A stretch of DNA of 64,000 nt from Methylotenera_A sp963701715 (GCA_963701715.1 CAVPAX010000005.1:323993-387992), one strand, 5' to 3'. Shown: positions 51,472 to 60,959, counted from the stretch's first letter. Numbers and translations: made by a program. The notes: generated by a model not told the origin, from the letters alone.

Positions 51472-51678
51472 TCATTTGTTGATTTCATCTGGCTCGTTAG
51501 GCGGTTTATTGTCAGGGATTTTATAGTTCTCATTTGCCCAGTCGCCTAAATCAATGAGCTTGCAACGCTCACTACAAAATGGTCTGAAAATATTGTTGAT
51601 GCTGTATTCGGTTTGTTTTTTACAGGTGGGGCAGGTAATAACCGTTTGTTTAACTTTATGCGGCGTATCTAATGACAT
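51472..51678 (-). CDS. yacG: DNA gyrase inhibitor YacG
   Basis: YacG, 68 residues, a zinc protein that in E. coli binds GyrB and blocks DNA binding. The zinc site is CPTCKK and FCSERCKLIDLGDW (C-x2-C-x15-C-x3-C pattern). The end is acidic. It follows zapD by 26 bases in the pilD-coaE-zapD-yacG order common to proteobacteria. Confidence 0.93.
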   Translation of the reverse strand: MSLDTPHKVKQTVITCPTCKKQTEYSINNIFRPFCSERCKLIDLGDWANENYKIPDNKPPNEPDEINK

Positions 51679-51704
51679 TATTTGCTTTGCTTAAGAATTA
51701 ATTC

Positions 51705-52463
51705 TTAAAGATTACATAAAGTAATCGTGAAATCAAGCTCATGCTCACACTGCCTTGGTTTTTGTACAAAATCTAGCGCAAAAAAGCGTACGTTAATGGC
51801 ATATTTATTTGCACTTACTTCGGGAAAGCATGGACAGTTATCATCCATTTCGATCCTTAACATTTGCGCGGGTTTAGCACCACCTACCATCTGTTGGTAG
51901 AATCCATTATCAACATGATGTTTTGTAGAGATTCCGCTGCCCCGCAAGATTCTCAGTATGGTTTTGATAGCGTCGTACATTGGCATGAGGTGAGCCAGCC
52001 AATTATCAAAATCAATTTTACGTTGCGCCGGGTCAAGATTTAACCAATGGTGGTATGAGGGTAAATCGAACTGGCAAACGCCGCCTAGAATACCAGTGCG
52101 TTGTTTGATGCTCATCAGCCATTCGTTTTCGCGCAAGTGCTGACCTAGTTTCGCATTATCGCTCCGTAACGCAGTAGAACAGGCGCCGATTTCTTTGAGG
52201 ATTTTATCTAATGCCTTCTCCGCAATTACAGGGTTACCACGCAGGTTTTGCATGTTAAGTCGTTGACGATCCAGTTCTTGTACCAAATCCATTTTGAGAT
52301 CAGCGCGATCAATAATATCCAGCATCTGCAAAAGCGAGATGAGCGCGCTGTGATGATTGTGCTGATGTCCCGCCTCGACGTTTAGCAAGATTTTTCCGAA
52401 CAAATCTTCTAATCGCAAAAGCGTGCGGATGCGCTCGTTAAATGGAAATTCGTAGCTAGACAT
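51705..52463 (-). CDS. zapD: Cell division protein ZapD
   Basis: ZapD, 252 residues, cross-links FtsZ filaments. The start YEFPFNERIRTLLRLEDLF is canonical, as are ISLLQMLDI, GACSTALRSDNAKLGQHLRE and ISTKHHVDNGFYQQ. It sits 47 bases after coaE on the minus strand. Confidence 0.95.
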   Translation of the reverse strand: MSSYEFPFNERIRTLLRLEDLFGKILLNVEAGHQHNHHSALISLLQMLDIIDRADLKMDLVQELDRQRLNMQNLRGNPVIAEKALDKILKEIGACSTALRSDNAKLGQHLRENEWLMSIKQRTGILGGVCQFDLPSYHHWLNLDPAQRKIDFDNWLAHLMPMYDAIKTILRILRGSGISTKHHVDNGFYQQMVGGAKPAQMLRIEMDDNCPCFPEVSANKYAINVRFFALDFVQKPRQCEHELDFTITLCNL

Positions 52464-52510
52464 GGTTAAAAATATAGGTCTGCCAACTTATAATAATAAA
52501 TTGACGTGAA

Positions 52511-53128
52511 TTATGAAATTGTTTTGCTAAGTATGCAAGTATTAATGTATTTTTGGTGAATCTCTAAGATTTTTTCACGTAATTTTTCAACATTTTCGTT
52601 ATTTTCAATCACATCATTTGCAAGCATTAACTGTTTTTTGCGCGAAGTTTGCGTTTTGATTATGTCGATGATTTCAGATTCGGATAATTGACTTCGCTGT
52701 TTAACGCGCTCGATTTGAGTTTTTGTATCGCAATCAATGACTAAAATACGGTTGATATGCGGAGAATAGCGTGGACTCTCAAATAATAATGGAATCGCCA
52801 AGATTTGATATGGCGCATCTTTGTGCTCTTGCAATTGCTTTATGGCTTCATCATAAATGGCAGGGTGCAGAATAGCGTTTAATTTGGTGCGCGCAGAGGC
52901 GTCTTCAAATATTAGTTTTCGCATTGCGGTACGGTTTAAAGCGCCTTCCCGAGTAACATAGTTGCTGCCAAAATTTGCTTCAATGACTTTTACAAGCGGT
53001 TGGTTGGCAGCGGTAAGCTGATGCGAAATCACATCAACGTCTGTTACTGGGACGCCCAACTCGGAAAATATCTTGGCGGCTGCTGATTTGCCGCTGCCGA
53101 TGCCGCCGGTGAGTGCAACCACATACAT
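52511..53128 (-). CDS. coaE: Dephospho-CoA kinase
   Basis: CoaE, 205 residues, the last step of coenzyme A synthesis. The P-loop ALTGGIGSGKSAAAKIF is at residues ~5-21, DVDVISHQL follows, and PLLFES lies in the CoA-binding region. Its start abuts the pilD stop with no gap, so translation is coupled. Confidence 0.95.
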   Translation of the reverse strand: MYVVALTGGIGSGKSAAAKIFSELGVPVTDVDVISHQLTAANQPLVKVIEANFGSNYVTREGALNRTAMRKLIFEDASARTKLNAILHPAIYDEAIKQLQEHKDAPYQILAIPLLFESPRYSPHINRILVIDCDTKTQIERVKQRSQLSESEIIDIIKTQTSRKKQLMLANDVIENNENVEKLREKILEIHQKYINTCILSKTIS

Positions 53129-53998
53129 TTATGTAAGATAAAAGCCAGCCAATTGCTGCCCAAAAAAAAGAGCCGCAATTCCGCCCAGTGCTAAAAAAGG
53201 ACCAAAAGGAATGGCTGTGCCGCCGGTTTTGCCGCGGAAAACAATCATGCCTATGCCGATTGCTGCGCCGACTACAGAGCTAAGTAAAATCACTGCAGGC
53301 AATAATTGCCAACCAAACCAACCCCCGATTGCTGCTAGTAATTTAAAATCGCCATAGCCCATGCCTTCTTTACCGGTGACAAGCTTAAACAACCAATATA
53401 CTGACCATAAAATGAGATAACCTGCCATAGCGCCAATGACGGCAGATTTCAAATCGGTAAAACCAGTGTTAAGATTAAATAGCAAGCCTAGCCAGAGCAG
53501 CGGTAACACAATGTCATCTGGTAATAGTTGCGTGTCAAAGTCGATAAAAGTGAGTGTAATGAGTGCTAGCGTAAAAATCCACGCAAAAAGTGTGGTGCTG
53601 GTGTAGCCATATTTATATGCGACCAAGCCTAGAAACGCGCCGGTTAAGGCTTCCACGAGTGGATAGCGCATACTGATTTTGGTTTTGCATCCTTTGCATT
53701 TCCCGCCCAGTATCAGGTAGCTAATGATAGGAATGTTTTCCATTGCGGTAATTAGGTGCCCACATTTTGGACATGCTGAACGCGGTGTGGCGATGGTGTA
53801 TTTAGGTTGCTCCGGAACTTCTTTACCCTGAAGCTCAAGGCAGTTGTTGTGCCATTCGCGTTCCATCATTTTGGGTAGGCGGTGAATCACTACGTTGAGA
53901 AAGCTGCCCACTATAAGACCTAAAATGACAGAAAATGTCACAAAAAGCATGGGTTCGGCACGCAGTGTATCAGACAGGGGCATTAAGAAATCAAGCAT
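53129..53998 (-). CDS. pilD: Type IV prepilin peptidase / N-methyltransferase
   Basis: PilD, 289 residues, a membrane aspartyl protease that cuts and methylates type IV prepilins and type II pseudopilins. The zinc-binding loop has two C-x2-C pairs (CPKCGH and CKGCK). The catalytic aspartates lie in FIDFDTQLLPDD and in GYGDFKLLAAIGGW. About seven membrane segments. No pilB or pilC is beside it. The orphan secretin-like gene at 27.6 kb is the only other secretion-related gene in the window. Confidence 0.95.
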   Translation of the reverse strand: MLDFLMPLSDTLRAEPMLFVTFSVILGLIVGSFLNVVIHRLPKMMEREWHNNCLELQGKEVPEQPKYTIATPRSACPKCGHLITAMENIPIISYLILGGKCKGCKTKISMRYPLVEALTGAFLGLVAYKYGYTSTTLFAWIFTLALITLTFIDFDTQLLPDDIVLPLLWLGLLFNLNTGFTDLKSAVIGAMAGYLILWSVYWLFKLVTGKEGMGYGDFKLLAAIGGWFGWQLLPAVILLSSVVGAAIGIGMIVFRGKTGGTAIPFGPFLALGGIAALFFGQQLAGFYLT

Positions 53999-54157
53999 GT
54001 TTGATCCTGGAAGTTAATGTAAACTAATGTAATCATGTCATCGTTATTAAAAGAGTGCAACTTAAGTATTCGGTATGGCGTAAAAATTGCTTGAAAAAAG
54101 TCAAGCAGACACCATTATGAATATATCAATGTTGTTGTATGTTTTAAAGGAAATAAA

Positions 54158-54550
54158 ATGACTGATCATAATGAACCGCAAATGGATTTGAACGACTTAG
54201 TCGAGTTGAATAATTTTAGCCATCCAGCTTGGGACGAGCCGATTATTTGCCGTGTGGAGGTTGATTTGCCTGGCTGGCTAGCTCAACTAACTGGCGAAAA
54301 CGATTGGGAAGTTTACGGTGAAGATGAGGACGAAACTTGCATTAGTTTTGCCATGCGTGAAAAAGGCAAAGTTAACGCTGCTAAGATGCCGCCAAAATTG
54401 GCAGAAGTAACGCTTTATCATAATGGCTATGCGGTGGTGGACGTAGAAGGCAAAGCCTTGTTTGATGGCAGCCTGACTAGCGGCACCAGTGATTGTGCAC
54501 ATCTAAGCTATTACCATGCAGATAGCGGCGAACCCATCATGCTAAACTAA
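54158..54550 (+). CDS. Hypothetical acidic protein
   Basis: A 130-residue soluble acidic protein that I do not recognise. It shows DLNDLVELNNFSHPAWDEP at the start, an alternating strand pattern (RVEVDLPGWLAQL, AEVTLYHNGYAVVDVEG) and a short acidic stretch (EDEDET). It has AAAGGAA before the ATG, so it is likely expressed. It is alone on its strand, divergent from pilD and convergent with the methyltransferase gene. Confidence 0.6.
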   Translation: MTDHNEPQMDLNDLVELNNFSHPAWDEPIICRVEVDLPGWLAQLTGENDWEVYGEDEDETCISFAMREKGKVNAAKMPPKLAEVTLYHNGYAVVDVEGKALFDGSLTSGTSDCAHLSYYHADSGEPIMLN

Positions 54551-54597
54551 ATATATACCTAATATATACCTATGGCTTGTTGTCACTAGATTTACAG

Positions 54598-55254
54598 TTA
54601 AGTCTTTTTCTTTCCTACCATGCTAACCATTACTGGTGGGAAGATATATCTATAACCAAAGATTGACTTCATTAAACCTAGCTTTTTAAATGACGTTGCT
54701 AGAAGCGCAGTAAAAAATCCGAGATGATGACGTGATTTAAGGCTAAATTTGAGTTTAAAGAAATCGTCATCTAGCGAGGATGTTTTATTATATTTGCCTG
54801 CGAAAGCTGCTCCTTTGTGGGTTTCGAAATCGAGCTTTTGGAATAGCATTTTTACCCCACTAGGGGTAAAGCGCCAATAATCATCAGGGAATCCGTGAAT
54901 TTCCCAAGAGAATGGGACGCTGACCAGTAATATTCCATCGTCAGTCATAAGCGCTTGAATATTTTTAGCCATCTTAAAAGGGTCGCGACAATGCTCTAAA
55001 ACACTCATGCAAATGATAGTTTTAAACCGCTGGCCATGCAAAGTTTTATCAATTGATTCAAACTCGTCTGCTAAATCAAGCACTTGATCAACACCTTTGC
55101 CAGCTTGCATATCAATGCCTAAATACTGCTCCCCTGCAAACAAATCCCGGAAGTTTTGCGTGTTGCCATAATCCCTACTACCAACCTCAAGAATCGGGCC
55201 TTTGACAATATTTGCATAAGATTTTGCGAATAAAAGTTGATTAGCGTCACCCAT
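54598..55254 (-). CDS. Class I SAM-dependent methyltransferase
   Basis: A 218-residue methyltransferase. The SAM site is GPILEVGSRDYGNT (motif I) with LGIDMQAGKGVDQVLDLAD after it and ICMSVLEHCRDPFKMAKNIQ as motif IV. Such proteins often lie in glycan or lipid loci; here it sits beside ispB with no sugar genes, so the substrate is unknown. Confidence 0.82.
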   Translation of the reverse strand: MGDANQLLFAKSYANIVKGPILEVGSRDYGNTQNFRDLFAGEQYLGIDMQAGKGVDQVLDLADEFESIDKTLHGQRFKTIICMSVLEHCRDPFKMAKNIQALMTDDGILLVSVPFSWEIHGFPDDYWRFTPSGVKMLFQKLDFETHKGAAFAGKYNKTSSLDDDFFKLKFSLKSRHHLGFFTALLATSFKKLGLMKSIFGYRYIFPPVMVSMVGKKKT

Positions 55255-55348
55255 TTTTTTGATTTACTCCAGTTAAATTACTGCCTGTAGATTTTAGCTC
55301 ATTGAGCGTGATCGTAGAGAACATATTAAAGACTCGTCATTTTCTTCA

Positions 55349-56317
55349 TTAATAATCCCGCTTGACCGAAAACTCTGCCAAATCAATTAAGGCTTGTTTA
55401 TTGGCGGAGTTCGGCAAGTGTGCAATAGCCTCACAGCCAATTCTGACTTCGTTTGCTGCTAACTGGCGTACGTAGCTTAGCGCATCGGTAGCCTTGACAG
55501 CAGCCAATACGGCGGGTAATTCGTCTAAACCGCCGTGCAGGATGGCGTTGTGAATGGTTGCCGCTTCTGCGGCGTTGCCGCGATGCATGGCAATCAATAG
55601 CGGTAATGTCGGCTTGCCTTCACTTAAGTCGTCTCCCAGATTTTTGCCAATTTGTTTAGCATCACCGCTTAAATCCAGCACGTCGTCAATTAACTGAAAC
55701 GCTGTGCCTAGCCGCATCCCGTATTCAGCAAGAGCTACTTCATCGGTGCTGTTGGCGTTGCTGATTACCGCACCCAGACGTGTTGCGGCCTCGAACAGTT
55801 TGGCTGTTTTAAAGTGAATTACTTTTAAGTAATCTTGCTCGGATACTTCGGCATTATGGATATTAAGCAACTGCAGAACTTCACCTTCGGCGATAATGTT
55901 GGTAGTTTCAGACAATATTTCCATTACGCGCATGTTTTGAAGTTTCACCATCATTTGAAATGCGCGCGAATATAAAAAATCACCCACTAATACGCTGGCA
56001 GCATTGCCAAAAAGATGGTTTGCAGTACTTTTACCGCGGCGCATTTGCGATTCATCTACGACATCATCATGCAGTAAAGTAGCTGTGTGGATGAATTCGA
56101 CTATGGCGGCAAGTTGGTAATGATATGCTTTGATGTCAGTAAAAGCGCCGCTGGAAAGCAATACCAGAGCGGGTCGCAGGCGCTTACCGCCGCCGCCGAT
56201 GATATGTTCGCCAATGGTATTGATGAGCGTGACTTCGGAATGAAGTGAGCTACGAATGACCGCATCAACTGCTTGCATATCTGCCGCAATGAAAGTTTGA
56301 ATTTTGCCTAAAGTCAC
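55349..56317 (-). CDS. ispB: Octaprenyl diphosphate synthase
   Basis: IspB, 322 residues, a long-chain trans-prenyltransferase that makes the ubiquinone side chain. The first aspartate-rich motif is LLHDDVVDESQMRRG near residue 80, the second is QLIDDVLDLSGD near 212. GGGKRLRPALVLLS is the IPP site. It is divergent from rplU-rpmA, the arrangement common to proteobacteria. Confidence 0.95.
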   Translation of the reverse strand: MTLGKIQTFIAADMQAVDAVIRSSLHSEVTLINTIGEHIIGGGGKRLRPALVLLSSGAFTDIKAYHYQLAAIVEFIHTATLLHDDVVDESQMRRGKSTANHLFGNAASVLVGDFLYSRAFQMMVKLQNMRVMEILSETTNIIAEGEVLQLLNIHNAEVSEQDYLKVIHFKTAKLFEAATRLGAVISNANSTDEVALAEYGMRLGTAFQLIDDVLDLSGDAKQIGKNLGDDLSEGKPTLPLLIAMHRGNAAEAATIHNAILHGGLDELPAVLAAVKATDALSYVRQLAANEVRIGCEAIAHLPNSANKQALIDLAEFSVKRDY

Positions 56318-56410
56318 ACTATCAACCTATAAACTGTTGGCGCTATTTTAACACAGCATAAGCCCGACTTTAGCCGAATAAACAAACTGCAGAAACTGGT
56401 AATTTAGCGT

Positions 56411-56438
56411 TTGCAATATCCTGTAATTTAAGTATAAT
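56411..56438 (+). promoter_or_regulatory. Promoter of rplU-rpmA
   Basis: TTGCAA (56411-56416) and a perfect TATAAT (56433-56438) are 16 bases apart. Transcription would start near 56445, so the rplU protein must begin at ATG 56476, not at the upstream ATG at 56437. Confidence 0.65.
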
Positions 56439-56475
56439 GCGCGATTCATTTGAACGTGTAGAAGTTAGGCAAAAC

Positions 56476-56790
56476 ATGTACGCAGTAATTAAAACAGGTG
56501 GCAAGCAATATAAAGTAGCTGCTGGTGACAAGTTGAAAGTTGAAAAACTGGCTGGCGATGTAGGCAGCAAAGTGGTGTTAGATAAAGTCTTGGTGATTAC
56601 CGATGGCGATAACACAACGATTGGTGCGCCAATCATTGCTGGTGCCAAAGTGAATGCCACGGTGGTTTCGCATGGTCGTGCGGATAAAGTGATGATTTTC
56701 AAATTCCGCCGCCGTAAACATTATCGTAAAACACAAGGCCATCGCCAAAGTTTTACTGAAATTCAAATCGACAAGATTGCTGCTAAGTAA
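56476..56790 (+). CDS. rplU: 50S ribosomal protein L21
   Basis: L21, 104 residues from ATG 56476 (MYAVIKTGGKQYKV). The upstream in-frame ATG lies in the promoter and is excluded. KFRRRKHYRKTQGHRQ near the C-terminus is the basic rRNA-binding motif. rpmA follows after 15 bases. Confidence 0.96.
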   Translation: MYAVIKTGGKQYKVAAGDKLKVEKLAGDVGSKVVLDKVLVITDGDNTTIGAPIIAGAKVNATVVSHGRADKVMIFKFRRRKHYRKTQGHRQSFTEIQIDKIAAK

Positions 56791-56805
56791 TTAAAGGATT
56801 AAATC

Positions 56806-57063
56806 ATGGCACACAAGAAAGCAGGCGGTAGTTCACGTAACGGTCGCGATTCACATTCACAGCGTTTAGGCGTTAAAGCTTTTGGCGAAACAGTAGTTTC
56901 AGCAGGCAGTATCATCGTCCGTCAACGCGGCACTAAAATGCATGCTGGCGAAAACGTGGGCATGGGCAAAGATCACACGCTTTACGCTAAAATCGACGGC
57001 AAAGTAACTTTTGCTACCAAGGGCGCTCTAAAACGCCATACGGTAAGCGTTGTAGCGGTTTAA
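56806..57063 (+). CDS. rpmA: 50S ribosomal protein L27
   Basis: L27, 85 residues (MAHKKAGGSSRNGRDS start), whose N-terminus reaches the peptidyl transferase centre. AAAGGA precedes it. It ends before a terminator that separates it from obg. Confidence 0.97.
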   Translation: MAHKKAGGSSRNGRDSHSQRLGVKAFGETVVSAGSIIVRQRGTKMHAGENVGMGKDHTLYAKIDGKVTFATKGALKRHTVSVVAV

Positions 57064-57079
57064 GCGGTTTAAAATGCAC

Positions 57080-57109
57080 AAAGCCTCATCGTTTGATGGG
57101 GCTTTTTTA
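57080..57109 (+). terminator. Rho-independent terminator after rpmA
   Basis: An 11-bp stem with one G-T pair (AAAGCCTCATC / GATGGGGCTTT, loop GTTT) is followed by T-rich DNA, 17 bases after the rpmA stop and just ahead of the obg start. Confidence 0.8.
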
Positions 57110-57114
57110 TTTGG

Positions 57115-57120
57115 TACACT
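57115..57120 (+). promoter_or_regulatory. -10 hexamer just before obg (leaderless start candidate)
   Basis: TACACT ends six bases before the obg ATG. TTGATG (57093-57098) lies 16 bases upstream of it as a -35, inside the rpmA terminator. No Shine-Dalgarno is seen. The spacing is the same as for cysS and murJ. Confidence 0.4.
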
Positions 57121-57126
57121 CTACAT

Positions 57127-58185
57127 ATGAAATTTATAGACGAAGCGACGATTAAAGTACATGCTGGCGACGGCGGCAATGGCGTTGCAACATTTCGTCG
57201 AGAAAAATACGAGCCAATGGGCGGCCCCAACGGCGGCGATGGCGGTAAAGGAGGCTCGGTGTATGCGATTGCAGACCGCAATATTAATACGCTGGTTGAT
57301 TATCGCTATACACGCACTTTTCGCGCACAGCGTGGAGAGAATGGCCGCGGTTCCGACTGTTACGGTGCTAAAGGCGAAGACATGATTTTGCGTGTGCCGG
57401 TTGGCACAGTGATTTCGGATAAAGCTACAGGGCGCATGATTGTCGATTTGGCTGAACACGGACAACAAGTCATGATAGCCAAAGGTGGAGCTAATGGCTT
57501 AGGCAACATTCATTTTAAATCAAGCATTAACCGCGCGCCTCGCCAATGCACAAAAGGTGAGCCTGGTGAAGAATTTGAGCTTTATATGGAGCTTAAAGTG
57601 CTGGCAGATGTCGGTTTATTGGGAATGCCAAATGCAGGGAAATCGACTTTTATTCGCTCAGTCTCTGCTGCAAAACCAAAAGTGGCGGATTACCCTTTTA
57701 CTACACTGCATCCCAATTTAGGCGTAGTGCGAGTGGATGCAAACCGCAGTTTTGTGATTGCTGATGTGCCGGGATTGATTGAGGGCGCAGCAGAAGGCGC
57801 TGGGTTGGGGCACCAGTTTCTGCGTCATTTGTCGCGTACTTCGTTATTATTACATTTGGTGGATATTGCACCGTTTGACGAAGAGACCAATCCTGTGGCC
57901 GAAGCTAAAGCGATTGTGAATGAGCTTAAAAAATATGATGAAGAGCTTTATAACAAACCGCGCTGGCTGGTATTAAATAAAATTGACATGGTGCAAAATA
58001 GCGAACAAGTTGTTAAAAAATTTGTAAAAGACTACGCCTGGAAAGGCCGTGTATTTGCGATTTCTGCTATCAGCGGGGTGGGTTGCAAAGAGCTCACCTA
58101 CGCAATTATGGAATATTTAGAAGAAGTAAAAGCTACCGCGCTTGAGGCACACGAAATTAAACATGAGCAAGTCATTACTAATTAA
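57127..58185 (+). CDS. obgE: Obg-family GTPase
   Basis: ObgE/CgtA, 352 residues, a GTPase tied to 50S assembly and stress control. The glycine-rich Obg fold fills residues 1-157, and the G domain has GMPNAGKSTFI (G1), YPFTTLHP (G2), DVPGLIEGA (G3) and NKIDMV (G4). The family C-terminal tail is short. It overlaps the proB start by 23 bases. Confidence 0.97.
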   Translation: MKFIDEATIKVHAGDGGNGVATFRREKYEPMGGPNGGDGGKGGSVYAIADRNINTLVDYRYTRTFRAQRGENGRGSDCYGAKGEDMILRVPVGTVISDKATGRMIVDLAEHGQQVMIAKGGANGLGNIHFKSSINRAPRQCTKGEPGEEFELYMELKVLADVGLLGMPNAGKSTFIRSVSAAKPKVADYPFTTLHPNLGVVRVDANRSFVIADVPGLIEGAAEGAGLGHQFLRHLSRTSLLLHLVDIAPFDEETNPVAEAKAIVNELKKYDEELYNKPRWLVLNKIDMVQNSEQVVKKFVKDYAWKGRVFAISAISGVGCKELTYAIMEYLEEVKATALEAHEIKHEQVITN

Positions 58186-59284
58186 TAGTAAAACACTGAT
58201 CATTAAGGTCGGTTCAAGTCTTGTCACTAACAATGGTGAGGGCCTAGATCGGGCTGCAATTGCTGCATGGGCAGAGCAAATTAGCCAATTAGTGAAGCAA
58301 GGTAAGCAAATCATTTTAGTTTCTAGCGGTGCGGTTGCTGAAGGAATGCAGCGATTGGGCTGGAAAAAGCGGCCTGTAGAAGTTAATGAGTTGCAAGCCG
58401 CAGCAGCAGTCGGTCAGATGGGCTTGGTACAAATGTATGAAAGCTGTTTTGCTAAACATGGCCTGCACACCGCACAGATACTGCTTACCCATGAGGATTT
58501 GGCTGATAGAAAACGCTATTTGAATGCGCGTAGTACGCTCAAAACCTTACTCGATTTAAACGTGATACCAATCATTAACGAGAATGATACAGTAGTCACT
58601 GAGGAAATTCGCTTTGGTGACAACGACACTTTGGCCGCGCTGGTAGCGAATTTGATTGAGGCAGACGCGCTAGTGATTTTAACCGATCAACAAGGCTTGT
58701 ATTCGGCCGACCCCCGTAAAGACAAGAATGCAAAATTAATAAATTTTGAAACCGCTGGCAATTTGGAATTAGAACAAATGGCCGGAGGAGCAGGTAGCAC
58801 AGTGGGGACGGGCGGCATGCTTACCAAAATACTGGCAGCCAAGCGTGCTGCTAGCAGCGGCGCACATACTGTGATAGCCTCAGGGCGAGAAAAAGATGTG
58901 TTGATACGTTTGAACGCGGGTGAAGCCATTGGCACGCACTTGCAAGCTACACAAATTAAAACGCTCGCTAAAAAGCAATGGTTGGCTGATCATCTGCGCT
59001 TAGGGGGTAAACTGATATTGGATGCCGGCGCGGTGAAAGTGCTAAAAACAGAAGGTAAAAGTTTATTGCCGATAGGCGTGATAGAAGTGCAAGGAAGTTT
59101 TGAGCGCGGCGATGTGGTGGCTTGCCTCAATGAATCCGGCGCAGAAATTGCGCGTGGCATTGTGAATTATAATTCACAGGAAGCCTCGCGGATTATGCGT
59201 AAGGCCAGCAGTGAGATTGAGAAAATTTTGGGTTACGTAGAAGAGTCAGAGCTCATACATAGAGATAATCTGATAGTTATTTAA
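58163..59284 (+). CDS. proB: Glutamate 5-kinase with PUA domain
   Basis: ProB, 373 residues from ATG 58163, makes glutamyl-5-phosphate, the first step of proline synthesis. KVGSSLVTNNGEGLD and SSGAVAEGMQRLGW mark the kinase domain, and INENDTVVTEEIRFGDNDTLAALVA the substrate site; a C-terminal PUA domain (~280-373) follows. The frame is open upstream to a TTG at 58142, but ATG 58163 fits the family N-terminus (SKSLLINSKTLIIKVG). Confidence 0.95.
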   Translation: MSKSLLINSKTLIIKVGSSLVTNNGEGLDRAAIAAWAEQISQLVKQGKQIILVSSGAVAEGMQRLGWKKRPVEVNELQAAAAVGQMGLVQMYESCFAKHGLHTAQILLTHEDLADRKRYLNARSTLKTLLDLNVIPIINENDTVVTEEIRFGDNDTLAALVANLIEADALVILTDQQGLYSADPRKDKNAKLINFETAGNLELEQMAGGAGSTVGTGGMLTKILAAKRAASSGAHTVIASGREKDVLIRLNAGEAIGTHLQATQIKTLAKKQWLADHLRLGGKLILDAGAVKVLKTEGKSLLPIGVIEVQGSFERGDVVACLNESGAEIARGIVNYNSQEASRIMRKASSEIEKILGYVEESELIHRDNLIVI

Positions 59285-59307
59285 GAAAATTTAAAGTGAG
59301 TAGTTCA

Positions 59308-59802
59308 ATGAACAAACCATTAGTTGCCATAATTATGGGGTCAGATAGTGATTGGCCGGTGATGAAGAACGCTGCTCAGGTGCTGGCAGACTTTGGTGTG
59401 GCATATGAAGCTAAAGTAGTTTCGGCACATCGTACGCCGGATCTAATGTTTAAATTTGCAGAAAATGCAGCGAGCGAAGGTTACCAAGTGATTATTGCAG
59501 GTGCTGGTGGTGCGGCGCATCTACCCGGTATGGTAGCTGCCAAAACCACATTGCCGGTGCTCGGCGTGCCCGTACCTTCCAAACACTTGCAGGGACAGGA
59601 TTCACTGCTTTCCATTGTGCAAATGCCCAAAGGTATTCCGGTGGCAACATTTGCTATTGGTGAGGCGGGTGCTGCTAATGCTGGTTTGTTTGCAGTATCT
59701 ATTTTAGCAAACCATGATTTGGTGCTTGCTAAAAAACTTGCAGAATTTCGTGCAAAACAATCCGATAAAGTGCATGCGATGGAGTTAAGCGACAAACCAT
59801 GA
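59308..59802 (+). CDS. purE: N5-carboxyaminoimidazole ribonucleotide mutase
   Basis: PurE, 164 residues from ATG 59308 (a GTG at 59296 would add four). It shifts carboxylate to make CAIR in purine synthesis. IIMGSDSDWPVMKNAAQVL is the nucleotide site, VSAHRTPDLM holds the catalytic histidine, and AGAGGAAHLPGM and GVPVPSK follow. It overlaps purK by four bases. Confidence 0.95.
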   Translation: MNKPLVAIIMGSDSDWPVMKNAAQVLADFGVAYEAKVVSAHRTPDLMFKFAENAASEGYQVIIAGAGGAAHLPGMVAAKTTLPVLGVPVPSKHLQGQDSLLSIVQMPKGIPVATFAIGEAGAANAGLFAVSILANHDLVLAKKLAEFRAKQSDKVHAMELSDKP

Positions 59803-60959
59803 AGCCAAATATAATTCTTGCTCCTGCCATGTTGGGCATGCTGGGCGGCGGCCAATTAGGCCGTTTTTTTGTCATTGCGGCGCATGAAATGGGTTATCAA
59901 GTAACGGTGTTAGACCCGGATAAGAATAGTCCAGCCGGCAAAATTGCCGATGTACATATTTGTGCAAATTATGACGATGCGGCTGCATTAAAACAAATGG
60001 CCCAAACCTGCGCAGCGGTTACTACGGAATTTGAAAATGTTCCCGCGAAATCGCTGGAAATGCTTGCAGAGTCGGTTATTGTTCGCCCTAGCGCAGCCAG
60101 TGTTGCGATTGCGCAAAACCGCGTGCTGGAAAAAAACTTTATAAAAGATGCTGGCTTGCCTGTGGCACCTTTTGCAGTAATTAATGATAAGGAAGAATTG
60201 CCAGATAACGCCAGTTCGCTTTATCCAGGGATTCTTAAAGTAGCGCGTTTTGGTTATGACGGAAAAGGCCAGGCACGTGTGAAAGATCAGGCTGAGGCAT
60301 TAGAAGCTTTTACAAGCTTCAAACAAGAGGTCTGCGTATTAGAGCAGATGTTACCTCTGGATTTGGAGGTTTCAGTTGTGCTCGCACGTGATGCCGAGGG
60401 CAATATAGAAGCCTTTCCGACCGCAGAAAATAGCCATTTAAATGGTATTTTAGATATTAGCATCGCACCTGCTCGTTGTAGCGAGGTACTTAAAGCCAAT
60501 GCACGCGAGCTTGCTAAAAAACTGGCGGAAAAGCTGGATTATGTAGGTGTATTAGGTGTGGAGTTCTTTGTGGTAGGCAATCAGTTGCTGGTCAATGAAA
60601 TCGCGCCACGTCCGCATAACTCCGGTCATTACACCATAGATGCATGCGTGACTAATCAGTTTGAGCAGCAAGTACGCGTGATGACGGGCTTGCCGCTAGG
60701 TAATGCAAGCTTGCACAGCAACGCTGTAATGGTAAATATTTTAGGTGACAGCTGGCTTGCAAATGCTCAAAAAAATGCTTTGGAACCCGCATGGAATAAG
60801 GCGCTCAGCTATGCCAATTTAAAGATGCATTTGTATGGAAAACACGAGCCGCGTAAAGGGCGTAAAATGGGGCACTTCACGGTAATCGGACAAGATAAAC
60901 AAGCCGTGTTTAATGTGGCTTTAATTGCGCGTAGTGAACTGCATATCGGTGAAAGCTAG
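59799..60959 (+). CDS. purK: 5-(carboxyamino)imidazole ribonucleotide synthase
   Basis: PurK, 386 residues, an ATP-grasp enzyme that carboxylates AIR using bicarbonate. LGMLGGGQLGRFFVIAAHEMG at the start is the nucleotide site; ARFGYDGKGQARV and NEIAPRPHNSGHYTIDAC are ATP-grasp marks. It pairs with purE by ATGA overlap. A bidirectional terminator follows. Confidence 0.95.
   Translation: MKPNIILAPAMLGMLGGGQLGRFFVIAAHEMGYQVTVLDPDKNSPAGKIADVHICANYDDAAALKQMAQTCAAVTTEFENVPAKSLEMLAESVIVRPSAASVAIAQNRVLEKNFIKDAGLPVAPFAVINDKEELPDNASSLYPGILKVARFGYDGKGQARVKDQAEALEAFTSFKQEVCVLEQMLPLDLEVSVVLARDAEGNIEAFPTAENSHLNGILDISIAPARCSEVLKANARELAKKLAEKLDYVGVLGVEFFVVGNQLLVNEIAPRPHNSGHYTIDACVTNQFEQQVRVMTGLPLGNASLHSNAVMVNILGDSWLANAQKNALEPAWNKALSYANLKMHLYGKHEPRKGRKMGHFTVIGQDKQAVFNVALIARSELHIGES

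Noticed and set aside
56437..56475. Longer rplU start at ATG 56437
   Set aside because: That ATG overlaps the -10 TATAAT hexamer, and L21 proteins begin at the MYAVIKTGG segment encoded from 56476.
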